Source: Schistocephalus solidus
Taxonomy: Eukaryota > Platyhelminthes > Cestoda > Diphyllobothriidea > Diphyllobothriidae
DNA: 64,000 bases
Direction: 5' to 3'
Assembly: GCA_017591395.1 (NCBI GenBank)
Contig: WEDG01005322.1
Coordinates: forward strand, 47,501-111,500
Shown here piece by piece: positions 12,117 through 24,640 of this stretch (positions are counted from its first letter, which is position 1; the number at the start of each line of letters is the position of its first letter). Under the pieces are notes generated by a model. That model had not been told where the DNA came from, ran no database searches, and saw only the letters and a program-made list of their open reading frames with translations. The translations under genes were made by a program, and so were the position numbers.

Positions 12117-12649
12117 GTGAGTATGAGCAAACCCAAGACTCCGGGAGGAGAGTAATCTTTCGGAAAGTGAGGTGATCGAAAAGCGTTAAGAAGCCAAGGC
12201 GTGATTTATAGTAAGAGGAAGGAGCTGTTTCTGTTTCGCATAATATGTTGTGTCTACATACGCTGAATTGGAACGGTATTTTTCAGGGCACTTTCTAGGG
12301 TCTCTCGGCGGTCACCAATCCCATACCTTGTCCACTGGGGTTTAAACCGGACTGTTCTCAATTTACTGAATTAAGCTTCTAATAAGTCACCCTCACTGCA
12401 TACGAATTGGGCCTAATTTTCAAATACAATGCGTGTAATTGGAACTCAATAACAATGTCATAGGCCTAAAACAACATTTGGAGGTTTCGTTAAGGGTCTC
12501 CAAAACTATCGACATTGATGTCGTTGCAGCTATAGTTCCTCTACTTACTTCCAGGAGTTAACATTGTTCCCGCTGCCCTCCATCATCAGCTGCAAAGAAG
12601 CCATTGCACTTGAACTAAGGCGATTCATGAGTTACGAAATAAATTATGG

Positions 12650-12790
12650 ACAAGGATATGATAAGTAGTCGAGGTCAGCAACAATTAACCCATGGAACCC
12701 ATGGGAATGGTAATTGGACCTAAGGACACAGGACTCTAACCCTAAGCGTAACTGTAAGCATAGTCTTAACTGTAAGCCAAACAGTCCTAT
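12650..12790. repeat. dispersed repeat with degenerate CCCTAA tail
   Basis: The segment starting CAAGGATATGATAAGTAGTC, followed by a GTCAGCAACA-like stretch and a CCCTAA tail, recurs at 13540-13680 and, inverted, around 14700-14800. It appears to be a small dispersed family. Confidence 0.5.
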
Positions 12791-13737
12791 GTATGCACGC
12801 ATTTGACCCTATCGTAGACTGCCTTTCCTTCTCAAGATTACGTCCCTTTAGCTCTGGACTTTGTCACAAAGAGCGACTTTCTGACAAGGAAGACGGACCC
12901 ATTTTACCTCTCCCAGGCAGTCGCGGGATTGAAGTTATGAACATTTCCTCAGCCAAATTCTTTCAAATTTCGAAATGATCACGTTAAAGTGTTTTGGGAT
13001 GATACAAGGAAAAAAGCAGGAATCCACCAGTGACAATTGAGGAAGAGGAGACTCAAGGGAAAGTAAATGTGACAACAGAGTCGTTTAATGGAATCCTGCT
13101 GACGGTCGATCGTTGTCCAACTTAATTTTTGCCAACAGTGAGCCCTAGTTAACAACAATTAATGGCCCCTGTTGGCCTTATGTGGTCCCTTGGCAAGGCT
13201 ATGAGGAACTTTGAAATGGCGCCATATACCAAAACTGTCGGTTACAATGCGAAACACATCTCGCAAAATCTACCCAATTTCTAATTCTAGAAGTTGCAAT
13301 ACAAAAAGGTGTGGCCTTTAAGCGCAGGGCCCAAAGCCGTGTGCTCTCGGAAGAATCAGGCCTCAAGTCCGACTGAGACAGATTTTTAGAGGCTGCTACC
13401 GTGTCCCATTAACAGAAAATTTAATCCACTAGAGAAATTCAAAAACTAGCATGTTCGCACAAGGAATATTTAGCATGGTTTGCGCTGCCTACGTGTTCCA
13501 TACACAATCGCCTGATATCATGTTTGCCATAAGAATGCGTGGCAAGGATATGATATGTAGTCGGGGTCACCAACGGAGAACCCGTAGAAAGTGTCACATG
13601 GGAATTGTGGTAATAGCGGTTATACGGGTGGGGCCTTAGCGCACAGGCCCGTAACCCTAATCCTGAGGAAGAGCTTAACCGAACGACACCTACGGAAATT
13701 TTATAAATTTGAAGCATTTTTTCCCGGGTATGAATTT

Positions 13738-14730
13738 AAAACAGGCGTATACAGCAGGATTTATTGGTACAAACAAATTTCGTGACGGCTTATCAACTGC
13801 AAACCCGTCTTTGCATAAGACAGATAACGAATGAAAGTGAACAGCAGTTTGAATTTACAGAAATAAATACATAACAGCAATGGTTAGAGGAAAACGTAAA
13901 GAACTTCAGGAAGGAAAATGTGGGGGAGAAGCTAAGACAACTAAAAAATCATGAATCATCTAGGGTGAAAATCGCCAGGGCAACTGTAGATTGACCACGT
14001 GGTCTAGTTGATTGCAAAGGTTGGGTTTCTCCCTACGTATATACGCCGCTTCTTAATAGCGCAAACTCCGAGTTTTTTTTGCCTGAACAAGTACTCGGAA
14101 AGCTGTTTTGAGGTCTACATAGTGACCACTGTCTAGTTGATGTTTAGTAATCGAAGAACGTGGTACTTTATTTTCTGGTTTAAACAACCAATTAGGCAAA
14201 TGTTCAGCGGCTCTGGTTGCCAATTGCCTTTGCGTTCGCCCAATGCACTTGCATCCACAAGTGCACGTGAATTCATAAACACAATTTGGGGTGGCGTGCA
14301 ACGACAAGGCATCCTTTGGATGGTTGATTGGCAGGCTTCTAGTACGGATTGATAAAGATGAGCTGAGTTGCATTGTATGTTCTTCCTATGGTGCAGCATA
14401 ATCGTCGCTTGCGCTACTTGGAAGCGGCGTATATACGTAGGGGAAAACCCAACCTTTGCGAGCAACTAGACCACGTGGTCAATCTACAATTGCTAGGTGA
14501 TTTCACCCTAGACGATTCATGGTTTTAGTTGTCTTAGCTTCTCCCCCACGTTTTCTTTCCTGAATTTCTTTACGTTGTCCTCTAACCCTTGCTGTTATGT
14601 ATTTATTTCTGTAATTTCAAACTGCTGTCGACTTTCATTCGTTATCTGTCTTATGCAAAGACGGGTTGCAGTTGATAAGCCGTCACGAAAATTTTTTGTA
14701 CCAATAAATCCTGATGTATATGTCCGTGAG
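13738..14730 (-). mobile_element. Penelope-like element remnant: GIY-YIG domain in a long inverted repeat
   Basis: Two arms of about 325 bp (roughly 13738-14065 and 14405-14730) are inverted copies of each other. They share, for example, GACCACGTGGTCTAGTTG on one side and its complement on the other. The 340-bp centre encodes a GIY-YIG nuclease end on the minus strand (see the next entry). The layout matches the larger element at 35.9-38.9 kb: inverted ends around the PLE coding part, but with the reverse transcriptase deleted. Confidence 0.7.
14053..14373 (-). pseudogene. PLE GIY-YIG endonuclease domain, partial
   Basis: The minus-strand frame reads CVYEFTC.C, then CIGRTQRQLATRAAEH (the YIG-like motif with the following arginines), and later ITKHQLDSGHYVDL and a basic C-terminus. 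This is the end of a Penelope-like polyprotein, which nicks DNA to prime reverse transcription. No reverse transcriptase precedes it. It is a different family from the 36-kb copy, with low sequence similarity apart from the motif residues. Confidence 0.65.
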
Positions 14731-14859
14731 ACACGTTACGTTGGTTATCTGTTGTTGACCCCGGCTTCCTACCATATCCTTACCAAATTATTTAGAGAGA
14801 CGGGAATACGAATGAAGAAGGAAACACGATTAATGCAATATGGGCATTATTAGCGTGAT

Positions 14860-17800
14860 GGCTCGGATTGTCACTCAAATTCACCCTCAGAGACAGAGTT
14901 GGATAAGGGAGTGGATTGCCTGGGTTTTGCAGCATTTATTTGCTAGGCAGCTCCCGAGTGTATCGGTGATAATGACACGTGGTGTGATAATTGTCTGACC
15001 GGCCAGATGTTGCAGTATGCAGTTGCCAAGCCGTTGCTGTGTGCCTGTCAAGATTATCGGCTCCCATGCAAATACTGCAGCGCCTGGACAATCTGACTGT
15101 CTCCGAGGTTGAATTTCAGGGGGAATCTGAAAAGTCAGACGAATAAAGCTCTTGTTCCTATGATCGTGTCGCCTTCCTGGAAATCGCCCCTTGGCTTCCA
15201 GGAGGGAAGAGGAATCCTCGTAATGTTGGTGACCTTGCGCTAGGACAGTCGTCCATTCCCCTGTCCTAGCACCTAACACCAATCCTAAATCTAACCTCAA
15301 TCCAACTCAACTCTTCCAGGCAGGGGTTTCTACTCCGGAATCCTACCTATATTATAATAAGTCCCCGCAGGAAGCTTTTAAGGACGGACAATTATCTTCT
15401 TCGCTGTTCAAGCAGTTTTCCGTGGGTTTTATGAGGTAGTGTGTCAGCTGGAGACCAAAGCCTTAAAATCTAAAAAAAATACATCCTTTGGAATAAAGTG
15501 TATTTTCACAGTTCGAATACTATACTGATTTGGTCAAAGTTGACGAAAGCTTTTGGTTATTAAATGAAGAGAGGTCATAAAGTTGGCCGTAGTCACTTCC
15601 CTACTGGTAGACACATTTATCAGAACAGATTCCAACTCCACCCTTCCACTTCATCCGTTTATCAGAAATCAACTTCGCACATTCTTCTTAGCGTATGTGA
15701 ATTAGTGCTGCTTGCAAGAAGAGGCAAATTCGGGACAGTAGGGAACTGTTACCAGTTGTGTTAATTTTTGCTCACCCTCTCCACGAAAAGCACGATGATT
15801 TCACTCGGAGAACTTATGCATGGAGCTGGTTTCCTGCAGTTTGCTCTTTCTCCACCAAATTTCGTGAATTTGGGAGAATTATTTAACATCGACCGCCAAG
15901 AGCTGGTCTCCTCTGAGCCCGGTATTCCACACCCTGTTAACAGGAGAGTACGGCGGTGGGGAGGGGGGGGGGGGGCGAGCGTCTGTGGTCAAGGCGCGGT
16001 AAACCTAGACATCGGACAACTGATAACAGACTCCCCACAGGGAGGGCGAAGGCATGCCGACAAGCAGAGTGCAGGTCCATAAACTCCCCCACCCCAGGCT
16101 TGCGCCGTTTGCGATGATGGACCAGGGGTAGGGGGGTTGTAGATAGCTTCGCCGGCGGCGGAAAGGTAGCTATGACACCGTTACCGCCCCCTCTCTGTCA
16201 CGCCTAGCCTGGACATTGTCGTGGTGCTCAGAGCGTCGGTCAGCTGCAGGCGACCAACTTGGTCTGATCTACTAAGGCGATAAGAACTGCCGGCCACAGC
16301 GACACAGTTTTCCCTCCCAGCCCTCCTCGGATCTGGGTTATCTCTTCTCGAAAAATAACCCGACAATCAGGGTGTGTGTGTGGAGGCAGTAAGGGCTTTT
16401 AGAAGCCGAGCAGCAATTCGTGCAACTGGGTGTTTTGAGAGCGCGCCCGATCGTTGTGCTTATCTGAGCGCACATCGTCGGAGGAGTTGGCAGAGGAGGG
16501 AACCGATATCCACAAAATTATCTGGACAGTGTTAACTTATTGGGTAAAAAATGGAACCTTACCGAGGAACGCACTGCTGAATAGTGAACCCCCACAACTG
16601 CAATGCAATATAAAGTCTGGTAATACGGTTTACAGCAAGGCACTGAGAGGTATTAATACCGGAATAATCGTTTCACGTTTGTTGCTGTTGTCAACCACTC
16701 CGGATTCGATTTACCGATCTGTATGGTTAGCTCATGACGGGAAATGAACGAGAAACAAACATACAACCTTTCACGATTATGTCGCTAATAGTTATTAACC
16801 CGTAGATTTGGTTGCGTTACTTTCTGTGACCAGGGAAGATTGGCGAGTATCTCTTCCATATGAATCGTCATTCACCTCCATGTAGGCGCGAACATCCGTA
16901 GGCTAACCCATGTGATAGTCAAACACCTTGATCCATGCCGAATATTTAATACGCTAACACATCTGATGTCCAGCAACCGATAAAAAGTACTTCTCTCGCA
17001 GTTGAAACCACCTAACAATTATATTCGTTTTGAAACTGTATATTTGCGATTGTCTATGAGGTAAACCGCCACTTTTACGCGAAACTAAACCGAAAACCAG
17101 ACGGCCACCAATAACTGCTTCCTGGTCAGCGAAAAACCCTGTCCTTAGAGTTTTCAAATAAGGCTTGTCTTAAATGACGGTCAGAATTTTTGGAAACAGA
17201 CTGTTTAGATTAAAAAGAATGAGTATATGCACAAGTAGCCGTCACTTGGAATTCCACAGTTCCTGTTAGATGTCCGTTTTGCCACCTCAGTTACCTATTT
17301 TCTCTTAAATAGCCAATTGAAATCTGTGTCCTGATTTGCAGTAGGAAGTGTGTCTCTTACGTTGACACGCATAAAGAAACAAATTTTTAAATTTTTTTTC
17401 CTTATGCGTGTAAACTCGAATCACCCTTGCATAAATTTATGAACTTTCTCTACTTCCACCACCAAAAAAGGGAATGCTCTTATATATGACTTCACTGATT
17501 CATTCTGATTGCTGTCTCAATTTTAAAGTGGAATTTTTTTTATTAAAAAAGGGAATGTTGGTTAAATGCATTGTTATATTGTGCATGTAGTTCAAAGGAC
17601 TTACAGCAGCTATTTGGTTCCCGTAATTTTTCATTTTCACCCCTAAAAACCTGCTTCTGCATGCTGTGTAGCAGTGTGGGGTTTGGAGGTTTGTCACCAA
17701 GAAAACATGTGCTGACTCTCCAAATAGAAACTTTACTTTGGAGCGCTACTTTTCATCTGCTCGATTTCCTGAAATCGATTGTTATTATGATCTTCCTAAA

Positions 17801-20800
17801 CACTATTTACAGTAACTGATTCAGACCAGAAGCCATGCTGGACCACATGTTAAATACGTTTTCTTCTTCGATAAAAACTTATTTAACTAAAAAAAATTTG
17901 GCTGTTTTTTGTTGGATGAACCAAATCTACTTTGCATATGGTATGGGGGTAGGAAAACGCTGATCGGTAGGTTTAAGTGAGTCAGGCCTAACTATTTAGT
18001 AATGAATGCTTCAATCATTTTCCCCCAAAGACCAAACCAGCAGCATCTGAGCGAAAAAAATTGCAGCCGCTGAATCGGAAACTTCGTATGGTTCGGATTT
18101 TTTTTCAACATCCAAAAACGTTTTTTTAGTTGAGACGTACGCAGAAAAACTAGATCTGGCAACTAGAACAAGGCTGTCGTCAGACGCTGTCGAACAGGTG
18201 GCCTGAAGTTTTCCCTTGGGGACGTCTAACTCTGCGCTGTGGATATTTTTTTTGTCCCTCTCTCTATTTCGCTTTCTGACTTTGAGCTCGAGCCATTTTT
18301 TATAAGAAACTGATCTGATAAAATTGCAGGGACAGTCCTCATTTGTGCACAAGGCAGGAACCCGATAATGACTGATAAAATCGCTTTCCCTAGCATATAT
18401 CGCAATCAGTCACATGCGAATACATATTTTAATCAGGTTATCAGAAACAAATTTAGTTTAAATAATTGCATAATTTTCTTAGGCACTTAAAGCTGCGGTT
18501 TTTTTAAGGCGGAATAACTGTATCCTCGTGAGCAGGGCTGTGTATATGTATGGTAACTGGCTGTGGTGTGAGACTCAATGACTCTTTAAGATTCTGGTCT
18601 TTATGGCACTCATATTATGTGCGGTCCGATCCGCACCTTTCCGTAGCATCGTGTGCGGACCATGCCGTGTGTGTAGCACACGTAGGTGGGTTGTTTAATT
18701 TTATGGCCACCTCCGGTAGCCATAATTCCGTCTGGCCATCGGATCCAGGTAGTTGAGATAGTGTGGTATATGCTTCGAAAGCCTGCTACTCATAGAATTC
18801 ACGAACAAGTCACCGTTCTGCGTCCTCGGGTCGTGGAGCATACGACAGGCATTATCATCTGCAAAGTCCACCTGTGGGCAATCGCAATTATTAAGTTTCC
18901 TTCTAGCTTTTATCGTCCTAACTCTTCTATCAGTTGGGAGTATTCTTTCGTTACACTCACTGAATATCTCTTGTTCTTGATTCATCTAGCCGTGGACGCC
19001 CTCTTCTACAAAGGCTCCTCCGCAACCCGAGGTAAGTTTGAAAGTCATAATATTTATGTTAGTCTGGAAACATCCCTTAGAGGCAAAGTTATTTCACTTA
19101 AAGCGTTCTAAGAAGGTTATGCGAATTTGAACAGCCAAAAGCCCTTGTCGGACAGCAAACCCAGGTAGTGATTGAGATTCCTAGCTTTTCAACTTGCAAG
19201 ATGAACCTATCGTAGTCTGAGCGAGTGTTCTACGGCAATTTTCACGTGTGATAAATTCGAGAAACTTCAGTTTTAGGATCCTGGTCCCATACATGAAGCA
19301 TTGGCAAATTTTCGGAATTTATCAAGCGGTCAACAATTAAACTTTTTATGAGGTTCATGTGGTCCTCTTCATTGACTTGTTGTTTTAGCATGCTCATTGT
19401 GTTCGAGAGCGTTTACAGCGACCTCAAAGCGTTAACTGGCCCACTAGGTCGAATGGGTGGTGACAAATCTGAAAATATGTGTTTTCTGAGCATAACAGAT
19501 TACAGGTGCCAAATATTTGCTTAAATTGTTTAAAGACGCACTAATAAACGTAAAATATTTTGTCAAAATTTGAGGAAGTGTGGTGACAGGTCGACTGTAA
19601 CGCAGAATTTCACACATACCGATCTCATGCACAGATTCCATAAACTGCACCATTCATCGGAATGGATTCCTCCGGGCTTCATTCATCGTTCCTGATCTTC
19701 AGCAGGAAGTATAATTTTTAACCGACCTATGAGATTTTTTCGAATGTGAAATTTTTTCGGACAAACACAAACGCCATCTTTATCCAGACTTACGTTTCAG
19801 TTACCGATTGTCCTTTGTGATCCCTCATCATATGGGAGATACTAAATTTGAACTTACTCAGTTTATTCAATCGGGAACTTCAAAAAATAAAAACCAGTCT
19901 CGAATACACTGTCCCAAAACTTTCCTCTACATAGAATACAAAGTACACGGTCATGAGCCTTGCTTTCCTTTAGTGAAAGAAACGAGCGAAGGGTGTAAAC
20001 GAAAGTCTTAAACCCTTCATCATTGGCATCCGACGATTGTGGCACTAATGTGAGTACAACAACCAGGGTGGTATACGCTCTCCAACTGAAATGGCGGTTC
20101 GTAGCTACTGAAGCGCAGCCAATGCTTGCTCCACAGTTCATTTTTGAAGCGGTGGGTACTAACTGACACCATAAATAACTTCACGGCCTTGGGTTCACCT
20201 GGACGGCAAAAGCTGCATTTTCCGTCGCACCTCCTACCCCCTCCTTCACGATGCACTATCGCCAACATTAATGTCGACCGCAGCTGGCAGTAAAGAGCGA
20301 CTGCCTTTGCGCAAAAAAGTAAAGAGCACGAGACCGAAATTTTTGGCTTCCCTACATGTTTTTGGTACTGACTATTTCGTTCGTTCAGAAGGAAAAGAAG
20401 AAGACGAAGATACGGTCGCCAGGACAATAAACATATTTCCCTAAAGTGTAAAACTCGTGCTTGAATGACCTGTCAGAGAGTTCAAAAATCAGCCACCTAA
20501 GTTCGGGTTCAGCCTTCTTTGTGGATGGCTACTCAGTGCTCCGTCTGGGGCTCTACTATTATTTGAGCTGTGATCAGAATACCAGGATTCCTTCAGATCT
20601 TGAACTGTTCTCCAGTTCTCCCATCCCATTATCCTCACATCAGTGAGTTGCAGAAAGTGCCCAGGGTTCTTTATGTGAAAAGCAGTCCATAATATCCGAT
20701 TTTTGTGTTCTGTTGTGTTCAAAAACGGTTCTGATGAAGACGCAGTTAATCGTCGTGTCGACTTAGCACTTGCGCAACAGGCGTCATCTGCAACGAACAT

Positions 20801-21210
20801 AAGCCCAAAAATAATGATAAATTCGATTGCATTCTCTGTTAAAATGGATAAATTTTTGGTAGCTTTTATTTTCTGACGATGAGCTCGGGCAAGGGATTAA
20901 AACTTCAACAAAATTTGACTTCCTAGCTATCTCCTTCATTCTCAATCGTTTCTTGGGACACGATCTTAATTCCCCGCAGATATTTCTCATCAGTAGACGA
21001 AGGCAGACCTGTGTTGGTCATTGTATTTCTGAATTTTTGAAAGAGGACCGAGTATAGGGGAATAAATTTTCGGGATTATTCTCGTCAACAGTTCAGTATT
21101 ATATGAATGACTTGTTGAATCACGACCGAAGGCACACGTTTAATGAGCCTATGCACGTCTTTATTGACAAAGAGACTTATCTGACAACCCTTGGAAGCAG
21201 ATGAGCAATG
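14860..21210. other. intron interior, mostly featureless
   Basis: No coding domain was recognised on either strand. A GC-rich block with G-runs lies at about 15940-16480 and could be a retroelement end. The rest is AT-rich. Confidence 0.35.
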
Positions 21211-21212
21211 TG

Positions 21213-21600
21213 GACAAAGACAAGGGAGACTGGAATAGTCATTTCTGATTTATTAGCCGTCATCGGCCAGCCATACTTAACCCCAGGTTGTGCCACCCCG
21301 AGATTCGCACCCACGACCTGTTGCTCAGAAGTCCAACGCTCTAACTATTGAGCAACGGGATCGTTGCCTTGCCAGTGTAGATCGGGAATATTGACTTGCA
21401 TTCGTTGATGAACGCTCACCGATCGTGAAGAGGAGCTCACTCGTCCCGTTCTGCCGTATAACTCATTCTCGAGCGCCGCCAGCAGCCACAAAGCGGCTAG
21501 TAGTAAAAGAGGCAGATTATACATGCTGACAAAGGCAAGGGAGACCGGAATGACCATTTCTGGCTTAGTAGCCATCATCAGCCAGTTATACCCAGTTTTC
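21213..21600 (-). mobile_element. hammerhead SINE, about 1.25 monomers in tandem
   Basis: On the minus strand the copy contains two ribozyme motifs whose cleavage points are 315 nt apart, with a full monomer (body plus diverged tRNA-like head, B-box region near 21305-21325) between them. Confidence 0.8.
21537..21593 (-). ncRNA. hammerhead ribozyme motif in SINE
   Basis: The minus strand reads CTGATGA, then TGGCTACTAAGCCA, then GAAA. Helix II is fully paired here, five base pairs including T-A at the position where most copies have a C-A mismatch. Helix I is CTGG against CCGG plus one A-T pair. A weaker second motif (CCGATGA) lies at 21222-21281. Confidence 0.55.
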
Positions 21601-22702
21601 GAAGCGGTACTTCAGTCAGTCGACGGATATTGCCACTAGGAAGTCTTAGTTTGGCGGTTTGCTCTTTCGTGGGGATCGGAACTGTTGTGATCAGTTCGTG
21701 CATTTGCGTGCAAATGCCTGGCCGTTGCACACCTCACCACTAGTCCCCCAATTCATCCTGAAAGTTAAGATGTCACGGTCAGGATTCTGCTAGGCTGATA
21801 TTAAAGCTTCGCCTGAAATGTGTTTAACTGCAAAACATGGCTAACACCCTGGTAGCCATAACTTGACCTCATTTTAACCTCCCAGAGGCAAACATCAACC
21901 TGACATGAACGGTCACAGAAGGAAATAAAATCATCCAGTCTCGAGGGAAGATAATTTCTTTTGCCTGAAAGACCGCCCAGTCTGCTGGCTGCGTTAAACT
22001 CTGGTGTACACTGTGACCTTTTGAATTTGATATTCCTGCATAGGATGAAATCGGCAGACACCAGCATAATGAGACAAGCGAAAATGCAACTTTCAGGAAG
22101 ACGATGAGGAGAAATAGGCGTGTTGGCTAGAACAAGAGTTTTATGCTCAGTGACTTCAGAAGATAAAAGTAAGATTAGCACGTTTTGCGGTATCTATGCG
22201 AGGCAGTTGATATACTGCTCATACTCAATGATTTCCACATTCATCGCAGACATGTTGGCTTCACTGCCCACGGCCAAGTCTTCAAATTGCTCTAATACCC
22301 TCACCCATGTTGGCGTGAATCCAAAACGTCAGGTGAATAGAGCTCATGGCTCGGCAATCGCGTCCACTTTAGTTAGCCCACGGTTACGCCAAGGTACGAG
22401 AGCACCCACTCTCTGCTTCAAAATATTGAGCACACGTAATTTTTCCACCATCTTTTTGCTATGTGATTTGTTCTTCTCTTGGGAACCAAAATTTCTGGTT
22501 TATAAGGGACACCTAATGGTTACTGTGAATCAAATCTACGACCAGCCTACTCCTGCTAAATAGCCTAATCAAAAATCCCTGTGGGATTTTTCTTCAAGTT
22601 GATTGCAGATGGTTGAACTTGGTGCGATAATGGCTTCATTGCCCGCGGACTAGTCGTCGAATGGCTGTAATCACATCACACATACCGTTTTGAATCTGAA
22701 AC

Positions 22703-23080
22703 GTGAGGCATATAAAGCTCTTTTTCAGCGATCAAGCCTCCCAACAGTTCGAACGTCGTAGTCTGACGATGTGCACTATCCACAATCAGACCACCGTCCG
22801 AGCCGGTCAGTTGTCTGATGCGGAAGTGGACGCAGCTGCTGATAGCCTCGTCTACGCGTACTACGAACATGACTGGGCCCCCAAATACAAGCACCAAGAT
22901 TTTACACAAAAGGGGGTTGAATGGCTCACATCTAACAGGTGTGAGAGAGCCGGAGTGCAAATTAAGAAGGAGCCATCACAGCCTGACTCTCAGACGACCA
23001 GTCAACCACTCCACCCAACACACATTGGGCTGACTGCGAGGTCAAGCCTCCCAGAACTCTTTGAAAATACAACAAAATAA
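22703..23080 (+). other. unidentified 125-codon open frame
   Basis: It is an uninterrupted frame from 22703, with an acidic region (SDAEVDAAAD) and a tyrosine/tryptophan-rich stretch, then a Ser/Thr/Gln-rich end running into a tandem duplication. No domain was recognised and the start is uncertain. It could be chance or a repeat-borne frame. Confidence 0.2.
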
Positions 23081-23301
23081 CAAGGCGTTATCGAAATTCC
23101 GCGAAGGATATCGACCCTCTGCAGTCCGGATTAGCCACCCACCACCACGACCAGTCAACCACTCCACCCAACACACTATGGGCTGACTGCGAGGTCAAGC
23201 CTCCCAGAACTCTTTGAAAATACAACAAAATAACAAGGCGTTATCGAAATTCCGCGAAGGATATCGACCCTCTGCAGTCCGGATTAGCCACCCACCACCA
23301 T
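22996..23301 (+). repeat. recent 153-bp tandem duplication
   Basis: Copies 22996-23148 and 23149-23301 are almost identical, differing mainly at ACACATTGGG versus ACACTATGGG. The duplication is therefore young. Confidence 0.95.
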
Positions 23302-24270
23302 GCTACGCAAAAATTGATCACTACCATTAATGAAGGTGGTAAAGGACTTAAAATTCCACAGATGAAGGGACTCAATAGGTGACCGTTAAATTGCTAGGCT
23401 CTTAAAGAAGATAATGAACGTCAATTGAAACCCCTCTTTGGATAAGGCCTCGATAAACACTCATTAACCAAAGAATAGGACTTGTGTTATCGAAGCCAAT
23501 TTTATCAGATAAAAATAAACAATTTGGAGTCGCTATATCTTCCAAAGCAGGACAAAAGAATTAGGAACACCCATATAAGTAATAAAGGTGACCCAGCATA
23601 TAATGTCAGGAGGGGTAAGTAGTTCCGTATCTTAACGTAAACTGCAGCCCTACTTTTAATCCTAACGCCACAGTTAACACTAACCATAACCCTAAACTTA
23701 ACCCTAACCCGAAACTATAACCCTAAACGTAACTGTAACCTTATCTTAGGCACAACTCTAATTTCACTGGAGTTTGGCACAATGCCAACTGAACTGCTGG
23801 TGGTTCTTATTCTCCTCCTATCTACGGGGCCATATAAGCAATCCCACCCAAGTAATTTTTACATAATGCCTCACGTGCTGCTAGATTTGAAAATCTCAAA
23901 AATCAATGCTATGTTTGCCGAAGTTGATAGTACTCACCTTGAATTACTTACAGAAACTGAACCAATTCGGTCTCTATGAATGCCTCCAAATTCGCTCAAA
24001 GAAAATGCAGACATATTTATAAAGCTACGTACCGTTCCGTCTGCCATGCGGCGTTGAATGCATGCCTCCGGTGATAGAGACTGCTTTTACCCTTTACCAC
24101 GTTTCTTCGTCACAATTGCTGACCACTATTTCGGTCCCAACGGGGCAGGTGGCATGGCTTACACGTGAATTTGTTTGCATTGAAAAAAGGCCTGCGAAAC
24201 CCCCTACCTTGCTCTTTTTCACATACTCACCACGTTCAAACGATAGGACAAAGTTAGCACATTGGCGGAT
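23302..24270. other. intron interior with a CCCTAA-like tract
   Basis: Apart from the degenerate CCCTAA tract at 23640-23760, no feature was recognised. Confidence 0.4.
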
Positions 24271-24276
24271 GGATGC

Positions 24277-24640
24277 TTCACCGATCGGCTACGGGACTCA
24301 CTCGCCCCGTCCTGGTTTGGGGCTCACTCTAAAGCCCCACAACGAGCCACACAGAGGTTGGCAAAGACAAGGGAGACTGGAATGGCCATCGATTACGGAA
24401 CTCACTCGTCCGATATGTGAAACATCCATCCGCTAACGTTGACGATCCCGATATAAACTGGCAAGACAACGAGCCCGTGGGTAGAGCGTTGGACTTCTAA
24501 TCAACAGGTTGCGAGTTCGAGTCTCAGGTGGTGCACCTCCTGGGGTTGAGTATGGCTGGCCGATGACGGCTAATAAGCCAGAAATGGTTATTCCAGTCTG
24601 CCTTGTCTTTGCCGGCAACGTTCATCTGCCAAAGTTAATA
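24277..24640. mobile_element. hammerhead SINE, inverted composite
   Basis: Positions 24277-24410 are minus-strand body and ribozyme 3' pieces. Positions 24446-24640 are a plus-strand copy with a clear tRNA-Arg(TCT)-like head: GGGTAGAGCGTTGGACTTCT from 24480, then AGGTTGCGAGTTCGAGTC. The ribozyme and tail follow. Confidence 0.8.
24549..24602 (+). ncRNA. hammerhead ribozyme motif, one core substitution
   Basis: GGCTGG pairs with CCAGTC (helix I). The core reads CCGATGA instead of CTGATGA, helix II is GGCT/AGCC with an AATA loop, and GAAA follows. The U4-to-C core change would be expected to disable cleavage. Confidence 0.5.
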
